Assembly: GCA_937871605.1 (NCBI GenBank)
Contig: CALMRM010000299.1
Location: 5,510-28,476, forward strand
Length of the DNA: 22,967 nucleotides
Origin: an uncultured Terriglobus sp.
GTDB taxonomy: Bacteria; Acidobacteriota; Terriglobia; Terriglobales; Acidobacteriaceae
Reading direction: 5' to 3'
Made by a program: the position numbers and the translations under genes. Under the pieces are notes generated by a model. That model was not told where the DNA came from and did not search any database. It was given only the letters and a program-made list of their open reading frames with translations. Below are positions 7,920 to 15,334 of this stretch, piece after piece (position 1 is the stretch's first letter; each line of letters begins with the position of its first letter).

Positions 7920-8237
7920 ATGGACATGGATCAGATCAAGGGCAAGCTTCAGAACGCCTTTGGAAAGACAGAAGAGTTCGTCGGCGAGGCTGTGGGAAGC
8001 AAGGACCTGGCCAATGCAGGCGCAGAGGATCGCGTAAAGGGTGCGGCCACAGAGACCTGGGGCAACACCAAGGACGCGGTTCACAATGTGGGTGAGACGT
8101 CAAAGACGGATGCGACCGTCCATGCCGACTCGACCCGGGACAACCTGGCAAGTGGCGCGGAACGCCTGCGCGACTCCATCCGTGCCAAGCTGGGCAGCAC
8201 AGAGGACCACGAAGCGACTCGGCGCGATACGCTGTAG
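7920..8237 (+). CDS. CsbD-like general stress protein
   Basis: A 105-residue hydrophilic protein whose first ~55 residues fit the CsbD family: DQIKGKLQNAFGKTEEFVGEA, then KDLANAG, DRVKGAATETWGN. CsbD proteins are small, abundant, stress-induced and mostly disordered or helical; their biochemical role is unknown. The second half (about 56-105) is a charged helical extension with Asp/Ala/Arg repeats (SGAERLRDSIRAKLGS), longer than the ~60-residue minimal CsbD proteins. The ATG at 7920 has an excellent GGAGG seven bases upstream; the ATG two codons further on is less well placed. The gene pairs with the lmo0937-like gene and is followed by a terminator at 8260-8284. Confidence 0.85.
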   Translation: MDMDQIKGKLQNAFGKTEEFVGEAVGSKDLANAGAEDRVKGAATETWGNTKDAVHNVGETSKTDATVHADSTRDNLASGAERLRDSIRAKLGSTEDHEATRRDTL

Positions 8238-8259
8238 GACCACAACTGTATACGCACGC

Positions 8260-8284
8260 ACAGAGCCCGCTCCGGCGGGCTTTG
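8260..8284. terminator. Hairpin terminator between csbD-like gene and ubiA
   Basis: ACAGAGCCCGC, a TCCG tetraloop, then GCGGGCTTTGT form an 11-bp stem with one G-U pair, starting 23 nt after the CsbD-like stop. It lies between convergent genes, and the ubiA stop codon is at 8290-8292. The stem is near-symmetrical, with A/T-containing outer pairs, so it could serve both directions, although the U-tract is short. Confidence 0.65.
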
Positions 8285-8289
8285 TCGCA

Positions 8290-9177
8290 TTAGGCGGATG
8301 GATGGCGTACGTGGACGTCCAACGCGACCGCACAGAAGAACACCACGGAAATCACACCGTTCAGCGTAAAGAAGGCTGCGTTCATGCGGCGCAGGTCGTC
8401 TGGCCTGATGAGGCTGTGTTCGTACAGCAGCAGCAGTGCCACTACCAACACGCCAGCGGTTGCCGCAGAGCCCAGGTGGAACACCCGGAGCAGCCACACC
8501 AGGCAGCCAGCAGTCAGCAGGTGCATCGTACGGGCAAGCGCGAACGACCCAGCGAGGCCAAACGCCTGCGGCACACTGTGAAGATCGTGCGTGCGGTCGT
8601 GCTCGAAATCCTGGCACGCATAAAGGATGTCAAAACCCGCCACCCATAACAGCACCGCAAGCGTCAGCACCAGGATGCGCGGGTCCAGGCCGCCGCGCAC
8701 CGCAATCCACGCGGCAGATGGCGCAATGCCGAGCGCCAGGCCCAACACCAGGTGCGACCACTGCGTCACCCGCTTCATGTAGCTATAGCCCAGCGTCACC
8801 AGGATGGCCACCGGACTGAGCAGCAGCGTAAGCCGGTTGAGCAGGGCCGCAGCCGTGAGGAACGCGCCCAGGCTGACCAGCGTGAACAGCGCAACAAAGC
8901 CCTTTGACAGCAGCCCCGCCGGAATCGCCCGCATGGCTGTGCGCGGATTCCGGCTGTCAATCTCGGCGTCCACCAGACGGTTGAAGGCCATGGCGGCCGT
9001 GCGCAGCGACACCATGCACACCACGATGAGCAGCAGCGTCTGCCAGCGCGGCCAGCCACCCGCCGCCAGCACCGCGCCTGTCAGCGCAAACGGCAGCGCA
9101 AACACCGAGTGCTCCCACTTGATCATTTCCAGCGTGGTGCGGGTGTTGTGGAAGAAACCGGACTGCGGAAAAGCCAT
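8290..9177 (-). CDS. ubiA: UbiA-family polyprenyltransferase (4-hydroxybenzoate or futalosine-pathway MqnP type)
   Basis: An integral membrane prenyltransferase of 295 residues with about eight to nine hydrophobic segments. The first Asp-rich motif is NRLVDAEID (66-74) and the second is DILYACQDFEHD (183-194); in this family they bind Mg2+-diphosphate of the polyprenyl donor. The early segment IKWEHSVFALPFALTG is typical of the UbiA-like group that includes futalosine-pathway MqnP. Because these bacteria mainly use menaquinone, an aromatic intermediate of menaquinone is a likelier acceptor than 4-hydroxybenzoate, but the sequence alone does not settle it. The ATG at 9177 has no clear Shine-Dalgarno. 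The BON-domain gene ends 43 nt upstream on the same strand, so co-transcription is likely. Confidence 0.9.
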   Translation of the reverse strand: MAFPQSGFFHNTRTTLEMIKWEHSVFALPFALTGAVLAAGGWPRWQTLLLIVVCMVSLRTAAMAFNRLVDAEIDSRNPRTAMRAIPAGLLSKGFVALFTLVSLGAFLTAAALLNRLTLLLSPVAILVTLGYSYMKRVTQWSHLVLGLALGIAPSAAWIAVRGGLDPRILVLTLAVLLWVAGFDILYACQDFEHDRTHDLHSVPQAFGLAGSFALARTMHLLTAGCLVWLLRVFHLGSAATAGVLVVALLLLYEHSLIRPDDLRRMNAAFFTLNGVISVVFFCAVALDVHVRHPSA

Positions 9178-9220
9178 GGGTCAAGTGTACGGCCGCGTGT
9201 CACACAGGAGAACACCCTCC

Positions 9221-10003
9221 TCAGCGGCTCGCCCCGATGTCACTGGCCACCTGCAGATCGTTGGTGACCTTGAAGGCGCCCGGCACACCATTGGCGCGAA
9301 TGCCCGCAGTGTCCTTGTCGCCCTCGCGGTCCACCACGCCCGTCAACGTGATGTTGCCACTCACCACGGTGATGCGGATGGGTTTGGCTGGATCGATGGC
9401 ATAGCGCTGCAGTGGGGGAAAGCCATAGATGGCGCGCGCCGCCGCCACGCGGATGCGGTCGTCGTTCGGCGACTCGGGTGCTACCTCCATGTCGTCCACC
9501 ACGTCCTTCACGCCGGGGTAGTGGGCCACCAGCGAAACAGCTGCATCCTTGTCGGTGGGGCCATACGCCACGCCGCCCAGCGTTACCACACCGTTCTGCA
9601 CGCCAATGGTGAAGCTGTTAAATGCGGTCGTGCCATAGCCCACGCGGACATAGGTCAACTTCTCTGCCAGCTTGCTGCGCAACTCGACATCAGAAACTTC
9701 CCCTGCACCGCCCCCACTGTGCACTTCAAGCATGTTGTGCACGGCAATCACGCCGCTTTTGTGGTGAATCTTGTGCTCGGCATCTTCTTTGGTGGCATAC
9801 AGATCGACGGTGCCGGTCAGGTTCACGATGCCGCCCTTCACCGCCACATGCACGTCGCTGAAACGCTTGCTGTCGAGTGACTTCTGCACCTCCACCGTGA
9901 CCTCCGCATCGGCGGCTTTGCTGCTCTTCGCCTGGGCACTAGCACCAAGCATGAGTGCTGCACCCATGAGTACTGCTCCACTGCACCCTGTACGCGCCGT
10001 CAT
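9221..10003 (-). CDS. Periplasmic protein with three BON domains
   Basis: A 260-residue exported protein. Residues 1-25 look like a signal peptide (hydrophobic GAVLMGAALMLGASAQA, cleavage likely after AQA). Three BON repeats follow at about 31-95, 103-175 and 181-253, each with the pattern of an amphipathic helix, then a V-x-x-G-x-V/I-x-L-x-G-x-V strand, then an acidic helix and a V-x-N/D-x-(L/M) end. BON domains (as in OsmY and BamE-neighbour proteins) are thought to bind phospholipid or peptidoglycan-linked surfaces; OsmY also acts as an outer-membrane protein chaperone. A good GGAGGG lies five bases before the ATG. It sits 184 nt downstream of tamB and 43 nt upstream of ubiA, in line with an envelope role. 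Confidence 0.88.
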   Translation of the reverse strand: MTARTGCSGAVLMGAALMLGASAQAKSSKAADAEVTVEVQKSLDSKRFSDVHVAVKGGIVNLTGTVDLYATKEDAEHKIHHKSGVIAVHNMLEVHSGGGAGEVSDVELRSKLAEKLTYVRVGYGTTAFNSFTIGVQNGVVTLGGVAYGPTDKDAAVSLVAHYPGVKDVVDDMEVAPESPNDDRIRVAAARAIYGFPPLQRYAIDPAKPIRITVVSGNITLTGVVDREGDKDTAGIRANGVPGAFKVTNDLQVASDIGASR

Positions 10004-10059
10004 CGTTACCCTCCTGAGCGGTCCCTTGCACTTGGATGGCCTCCGCCCGCGTCAGAAAC

Positions 10060-10180
10060 CGGGAGCAACGCTAAGTACACCAAGGCACGGAGCTCTTCAA
10101 CGTACGAACTTCCGAGACGTAAAGATCTTTAGCAATCGACCGTCGCGCCCTTCGCGTGCCTCGCCGTTGTGTCCGCTACG
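10060..10180. repeat. Possible degenerate copy of the intergenic repeat (tamB/BON spacer)
   Basis: The 184-nt gap between tamB and the BON gene contains CACCAAGGCACGGAG (10079-10093) and, further on, CCCTTCGCGTGCCTCGCC-type sequence that recalls the CGCGAAG units of the elements at 201-294 and 3909-4004. The inverted symmetry is much weaker here. This may be a decayed copy or chance; nothing else recognisable is in the spacer. Confidence 0.3.
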
Positions 10181-10187
10181 TCTGCCG

Positions 10188-13100
10188 TTACCGATAGCGT
10201 TTGCGAATTTTGTACACGAGCGAGAACACCCCGTTCTCATCACGCGTGGCAACAACAGACTTGTTGTCGCTCAGCTGGTATTGCAACTGGATTAACTGCT
10301 GCGTCGACGAATTAACGTTGGTGGCGAAGGTCACGGTGATCTGCCGCGTTAGCTGTTGCTCGACCGTGATGCGCGCCGATGAGGTGCCCAACGTGCCCAC
10401 GAACGCAGGATCGATTTTGACCTTGCCCGCGCCGCCAAACAGCTTGTTTACGCGGTTTGACACCGTGGCATTCAGCGCACCGCCCAGCAGCGCGGTGGTG
10501 GTGGGGTCCTGCCCGGCCTGCTGCAACTGCTGCGAACTGATCTGCGCCTCTTCCTGCGTGCGGCCCAACGCCAGCAGGTTGAAGATGTCGGCCTGTGACA
10601 GCGGCGGCTCAGACCGGTAGGTCAGCTTGAAGTTTTTCGCTGTGCCGTGCACGCCGATCGTAACGTCGTAGTTTTCCACTCGCGCGGTCGCGTCCAGGTC
10701 GATCACCGGATCGATGCGGATGGGGTTGTTGAAGTAAATCTGACCGCGCTGCAGTTGGTAGTTGGTTCCGGCAAACGTGGCCGAACCGTCATTCACTGTT
10801 ACTTTGCCCAGGATGGACGGCACCGCCAAGGTGCCGCGCGCTGTGATATCGACCGTACCTGCCACGTGCGCACCGTAGCTGTTCTGGAAGTCCAGCGCCG
10901 GAGAGGACTGCACGCGGACATTCAGCAGAATCTTGTTCAGCAACGAATCCGGGTCAGGCGGCGCAGAGACGTCGCCCGCGCCACCTGCAATGGATGCGAA
11001 ATCGAATGTTTCAGCCAGGCCGAAGCGGGTGATCAAGACGTTGCCAGACAGGGTAGCACCGTCGCCTGAGCCCTGTAGCCGAACGCTGGCGTTGGCCGTG
11101 GCAGACACGCCGTAGTACCGCACGCGCACCGCGGTGGCGGTGGCCGTCATGTCGGCAAACAGCCCACCCCGGTACTGCACAAAGCCGGTCAGCTTAATGC
11201 GTCCACCGCCTGAGGTCGCCGTGACGCTGTCCACCACCAGCCGATCCTCGGTAAACGACGCGCTGCCGGTAATGTTCGACAAGCCGTTCGGCACTTCCGC
11301 GTACGCCAGGTTGGTGTTGCTGAAGTTCACCTTGCCGCTCAGGTCCGGCTTACCCGTGGTGCCAGCGGCGGCCACGTTGAACGAGATCTTTCCTGAGGCG
11401 ATGATCTCCGGATTCAGCCGGTGTGCAATGCCCACATCGAGGCTGCCGCTGGCCTTGGCATCGAGACGGCCACCCTGTGCGGGCAGCGGTTTGCCGTCAG
11501 GCGAGAACACCTCAACCGAACCCGACGCCGTCAGATCCGTGTCCGGTCCCGTGATGTGCACCTCGTCAAGTCGTACGGTGCCGCCATTCAACGTGGCCCG
11601 CAGCGGTCCCGACGAGGCAAACTCCAGCCCCTGCGCTTTCACGTGCAGCGGCTGCAGAACGACGGATCCGGTCAGCGCGGCGGGCTGCTTTGCCGGGCCG
11701 CTTACGTTCAGTTCGCCCGTCAGGACCGATGCAACATCCGCGCTCGACCCCACCAGCTTCAGCACCGGCGCAACGTCCAGGTTGTTAAAAGTGGCATGCG
11801 CCTGCATTGGGTAGTTGCCGGCAAGCTGCACCTGCCCGTTGACATCCAGCTTGGCCGTCAGCAGGTCGCTGTGCACGTTCAGGTAGACGACGTCGCGGTC
11901 ACTGCGCACATCCGCGTTCAGTTGACCGACCGGCTGCTTGTTGTACGTCACGCTGCCCAGTTGCAGGTGCGCCGTAAGGCCGGGCTGCTCGGCCGTACCG
12001 TTCGCGTCGGCGGTAAACGTCAGCACACCATCGACCGGCGAGCCAGCCTTGCGCACCGCCTGCAGGTTCGAGAGCCGGATATCGTTGCCGGCAAGGTGGG
12101 CGTGCAAATGCTTGCTGGTCAGGTTGTAGCCGCCGTTGCCGGAAACTTCCACGCCCTGCGCCTTTACGTCCAGCGTACTTGCGGTGATGTCCTGGCCCTT
12201 CACAGCCACGTCAGCGACCACGGAATCGTAGGGCTGGTCATACGCAACGCCGTTGCGCAGCGTGACATGTCCGCTACCCGTCAGATTACCCAGGGTACCG
12301 GCCGCGCTGGCGTTTACGTTGACGATGCCGGTGACTGGCAACGCACCCTGGCCCGCAATGTCGAGCACGTCGTGGATCTGTGCGTCGGCCAACTGCACCT
12401 TCGCGTTCACCTGCGCGAAGTTGTCGAACTCATACGACACCACGCAGCGCTTCACCACGCGGTGTGGCTTGACGCCGCCTGAGACGTTTAGCACGGCGCT
12501 GCCGCGTCGAATGGTGGAACTTGCGACGGTCACGCCTGCAGGCGCGTATTCCGCATCCGCGACCACGGAGTCGATGGCGATGTCACCCGTGCTGCCCAGG
12601 TGCGCCGTAAGCTGGTTCGCCTGCAAGTGCCCCTTGATGTCCAGCGCTGCAAGCCGGCCGCTGGCGGTGCCCTGGAAGTGCGCGGCACCGTGTAGCACCA
12701 CGGGCAGCGCGCCACTGCCCTGCTTGCCATTGTTGCTAAAGCCTACGGCGTTCAGCACCGAGTCGAACTCGCTCAGATCGCTCAGGTCGGCGGAAAGGTT
12801 CAGCCGCGTGAGTGGATCGCCAGTTCCAACGCCCAGCACGCCCGTCGCCACCACGTTGCTGGCAGGCGTGTGCGCCTCCAGCTGCTCAATCTGCACGGTG
12901 GCGTTGGAGCCACGATAGGTTGCCTTTACGGCACCTCTCACGGGCACGTCGCGCAGGCTGCCGCGCCGCTTGACGCCCTGCGATGCCAGCTTCAGATCTG
13001 CGGTGACCACCACGGAACTGGGCAGGTCATTCGTGGTGCCGCCCCATTCCACGTGCACCGGGCCATTGACAGCAGTGTCGAAGCCAAGATCGCTGTAGTG

Positions 13101-14561
13101 GCGCGGCTCGGTGATCTCGTTGATGGTGCGCAGCGAGATGTTACCCAGCCGCACGTCGACATAGGCGTGCGCACGCTCCACCGGCGTGATCGCGGGTGAG
13201 CCGGCGGCGGGTGGCTTGGCATTCGCAATCTTTGCGGTCGCATTCGCGGTCTTCTGCCCAGCAGCGATGGTGGGCGATTGCGCCGGAGCCTGTGGCGGCA
13301 CCACGCCCAGCCAGTTGTGGATGCGCATGTCCCCGGCCACGCTGCCGCCCGCGGGCAGGTTCAGCGCGATGGCGTTGAACAGCAGTTCTGTAGGCGTCAC
13401 ACGCAGGGCTGCTCCGCCGTTCACGTCGGTGATGTTGACGTACTCATCGCGGTAGCCCACCTGATGCAGATTCGCGTTCCCAGCCAGCAGGTAGCCCTTT
13501 TCGCAGAGTGGGCTGGGCGGCAGCGCCTTGGTGTTGTCCACCTTGTGCCCGGGATTGTGCCGCTGGAAAAAGCCCGGCTTTTTCTGTGCCACCTGCGGCG
13601 TCACCGCGCAACTGTGCCCGCCCAGGTCGAGATCCACGGTCCCTGCCGTCAGCCCTGGAAAGCCGCTCAGGACAGAGATCTGTGGCACCTCAACGTTGCC
13701 CTTCAACGCGACGTTCCACACCGGGTCGTCGAAGTTCTCAATGTGCGCATTCGCGTCCAAGTGCGACGATTTACCCGTGTCAAACGTCAGGCTCTGCACC
13801 GCGATCAGCTTGCGGCCCACCTCCGCTTTCAACTGCAGGCGCGACTCTGCCTGCGGCATCTGCTGCATCTTTGTCCGCACGTCACTGATGCCAAGCTCGA
13901 TACCGTAGTGATCCACTGAGGGCAGGTAGCGTACGTCCAGGCCCAGGTTGCTGGCCTGAAGGTCAAACGGAATGGCACGGTCGTTGAGCAGCGCCAAGCC
14001 ATTCGCCAGCTCTACGTGGTTCGCCTGCAGGTCCAGCAGCGTGTCCAGCACGGGCTCGTTGCTGGTGCTCTTGGTCTTGGGCACGGGTTGGTTGGTGGTG
14101 CCATCCTTGTTGATTAGCAGGTGAATGTGTGGCCGGTCCACATGCAGCAATGCCAGCGTGATGAACTTCATCGCGCCCTTGCTGTTCGTCGCGTGCGAAA
14201 ACAGGCTCTTGAGCGTGATGTGCACCAGGATGCGGTCGGCGGACAGGTACGGCGCCTCGCCCGGCCCCTCCAGCCCGTGGATCACCAGGCCATCCACCTC
14301 CACGGCCAGGTGCAGCAGGTTGAAGTGCACCGCAGCCAGGTCGACCCTGCCGCCCGTGGCTTCCTCCAACGTATGCACCAGAGTGCTGCGGACACGGTTC
14401 TGAAAATCCGCGGTGCGCGTATACAGGCCCAGTCCAGCGACAGCCACGACCAGCAGCAAACCCGCCACCCACAGCAGGGCGCGCACAGCCGTGTGCTTGC
14501 GTGCCGAGGGGGCAGCGTGCGCGTCGTCGGGCGGGGGCGAGTTGGTGTCCAGCAGCGCCAT
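10188..14561 (-). CDS. tamB: TamB-family translocation/assembly (bridge-like lipid transfer) protein
   Basis: A 1457-residue protein with a cytoplasmic N-terminus rich in Pro/Ala, one signal-anchor helix (about residues 25-47, ALLWVAGLLLVVAVAGLGLY), then about 1000 residues of repetitive beta strands typical of the AsmA/TamB beta-taco. It ends in the TamB C-terminal domain (DUF490, about 1080-1457; SEPPLSQADIFNLLALGRT is characteristic). In proteobacteria TamB spans the periplasm, works with the Omp85 protein TamA, and is implicated in phospholipid transport to the outer membrane. The start is the ATG at 14561, sharing one base with the stop of the SurA-like gene (TAATG). An in-frame start at 14627 would overlap that gene and adds unconvincing residues. 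The C-terminus ends in basic residues (IRKRYR) rather than an aromatic. Confidence 0.9.
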   Translation of the reverse strand: MALLDTNSPPPDDAHAAPSARKHTAVRALLWVAGLLLVVAVAGLGLYTRTADFQNRVRSTLVHTLEEATGGRVDLAAVHFNLLHLAVEVDGLVIHGLEGPGEAPYLSADRILVHITLKSLFSHATNSKGAMKFITLALLHVDRPHIHLLINKDGTTNQPVPKTKSTSNEPVLDTLLDLQANHVELANGLALLNDRAIPFDLQASNLGLDVRYLPSVDHYGIELGISDVRTKMQQMPQAESRLQLKAEVGRKLIAVQSLTFDTGKSSHLDANAHIENFDDPVWNVALKGNVEVPQISVLSGFPGLTAGTVDLDLGGHSCAVTPQVAQKKPGFFQRHNPGHKVDNTKALPPSPLCEKGYLLAGNANLHQVGYRDEYVNITDVNGGAALRVTPTELLFNAIALNLPAGGSVAGDMRIHNWLGVVPPQAPAQSPTIAAGQKTANATAKIANAKPPAAGSPAITPVERAHAYVDVRLGNISLRTINEITEPRHYSDLGFDTAVNGPVHVEWGGTTNDLPSSVVVTADLKLASQGVKRRGSLRDVPVRGAVKATYRGSNATVQIEQLEAHTPASNVVATGVLGVGTGDPLTRLNLSADLSDLSEFDSVLNAVGFSNNGKQGSGALPVVLHGAAHFQGTASGRLAALDIKGHLQANQLTAHLGSTGDIAIDSVVADAEYAPAGVTVASSTIRRGSAVLNVSGGVKPHRVVKRCVVSYEFDNFAQVNAKVQLADAQIHDVLDIAGQGALPVTGIVNVNASAAGTLGNLTGSGHVTLRNGVAYDQPYDSVVADVAVKGQDITASTLDVKAQGVEVSGNGGYNLTSKHLHAHLAGNDIRLSNLQAVRKAGSPVDGVLTFTADANGTAEQPGLTAHLQLGSVTYNKQPVGQLNADVRSDRDVVYLNVHSDLLTAKLDVNGQVQLAGNYPMQAHATFNNLDVAPVLKLVGSSADVASVLTGELNVSGPAKQPAALTGSVVLQPLHVKAQGLEFASSGPLRATLNGGTVRLDEVHITGPDTDLTASGSVEVFSPDGKPLPAQGGRLDAKASGSLDVGIAHRLNPEIIASGKISFNVAAAGTTGKPDLSGKVNFSNTNLAYAEVPNGLSNITGSASFTEDRLVVDSVTATSGGGRIKLTGFVQYRGGLFADMTATATAVRVRYYGVSATANASVRLQGSGDGATLSGNVLITRFGLAETFDFASIAGGAGDVSAPPDPDSLLNKILLNVRVQSSPALDFQNSYGAHVAGTVDITARGTLAVPSILGKVTVNDGSATFAGTNYQLQRGQIYFNNPIRIDPVIDLDATARVENYDVTIGVHGTAKNFKLTYRSEPPLSQADIFNLLALGRTQEEAQISSQQLQQAGQDPTTTALLGGALNATVSNRVNKLFGGAGKVKIDPAFVGTLGTSSARITVEQQLTRQITVTFATNVNSSTQQLIQLQYQLSDNKSVVATRDENGVFSLVYKIRKRYR

Positions 14562-15334
14562 TACGGGGCCTCTTCCCCCTGCTTCAGAATGCGCACACGG
14601 CCGCTGTCGCGCAGCGTCTTTAGCCAATCATCCAGCAAGGAACTCACCTGCTGCTGCAGCAACAACTCGTTAATGCGGTCGCGCACGCTGTCCAGCGGCG
14701 GTGCCGTGGCATGCTGTTTTGCATATTCCGGCAGCATGTTGTTCGTGTAAAACTTCGCAGTCTGCTCGTCAGTGATGCGCACGCCCGACCGGAAGCGCTG
14801 CTCGATAAAGTGCAGCACCTGGATGCGCTGCTTCACGCGGCTGCGCAACTCCTCGTCGGTGAACCCCGCGTTCGTCAGGAACTGCTTCCAGCCCGCGTCA
14901 GAGCTGCAGTCGGCATGCGCGCAGGCGGGAAGGTCTTTGCGCAACTCGGACACGTCCTTGTTGACCTGGTCATCGGTGACGGGCTGCTGCGGATAGCCCG
15001 CCATCTGCTGCTCGATCAGCGTGCGGTCAATTAACCGCGTCAGCGCCTGCTCACGCAGCGGTGCGTCCTGATTGGATCCGTATGGGTAAAACTTCGTGAA
15101 GCGCTCCTCCTGCTCCAGATCGCTTTCCAGCACCAGGTCGCCGTTCACCGTGGCCACGATGCGGTCGACCACGTCGCCGCGCTCGGCGGGCAGCTTATGC
15201 GCGTCCGCCTTGGCCTGTTCCTGCGTGGCAGGCTTGGCCGGCTGCTTGGGCGTGGGCGCAGCGGCCTGCCCATGCAGCGCCCCCGCACATAGGAGCGCCA
15301 GGGCCACGGCGAAGAGGTGCACTCGCAGCCGCAT
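14561..15334 (-). CDS. SurA N-domain periplasmic chaperone-like protein lacking a parvulin domain
   Basis: A 257-residue exported protein. Residues 1-24 are a signal peptide (LFAVALALLCAGALHGQA), followed by a Pro/Ala/Lys linker to about 50. The SurA N-terminal domain follows: VVDRIVATVNGDLVLESDLEQE (about 55-76), then a helical body through QALTRLIDRTLIEQQMA, GFTDEELRSRVKQRIQVLHFIEQRF, and a C-terminal helix to 245. In SurA this fold clamps unfolded outer-membrane proteins. No peptidyl-prolyl isomerase domain is present between the N-domain and the final helix, so it should be a chaperone without isomerase activity. Two cysteines (138, 143) could form a disulfide. The ATG at 15334 shares one base with the upstream stop (TGATG). 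The open frame extends to 15574, but that would run inside the Omp85 gene. Confidence 0.85.
   Translation of the reverse strand: MRLRVHLFAVALALLCAGALHGQAAAPTPKQPAKPATQEQAKADAHKLPAERGDVVDRIVATVNGDLVLESDLEQEERFTKFYPYGSNQDAPLREQALTRLIDRTLIEQQMAGYPQQPVTDDQVNKDVSELRKDLPACAHADCSSDAGWKQFLTNAGFTDEELRSRVKQRIQVLHFIEQRFRSGVRITDEQTAKFYTNNMLPEYAKQHATAPPLDSVRDRINELLLQQQVSSLLDDWLKTLRDSGRVRILKQGEEAP

Noticed and set aside
11421..12482. 353-codon plus-strand frame opposite tamB
   Set aside because: Shadow of the TamB gene; His/Arg/Val/Gln-rich with no recognisable fold or ribosome site.
14562..14627. Upstream extension of the tamB frame (22 residues)
   Set aside because: It overlaps the SurA-like gene and adds residues unlike TamB N-termini; the TAATG junction at 14561 is the natural start.
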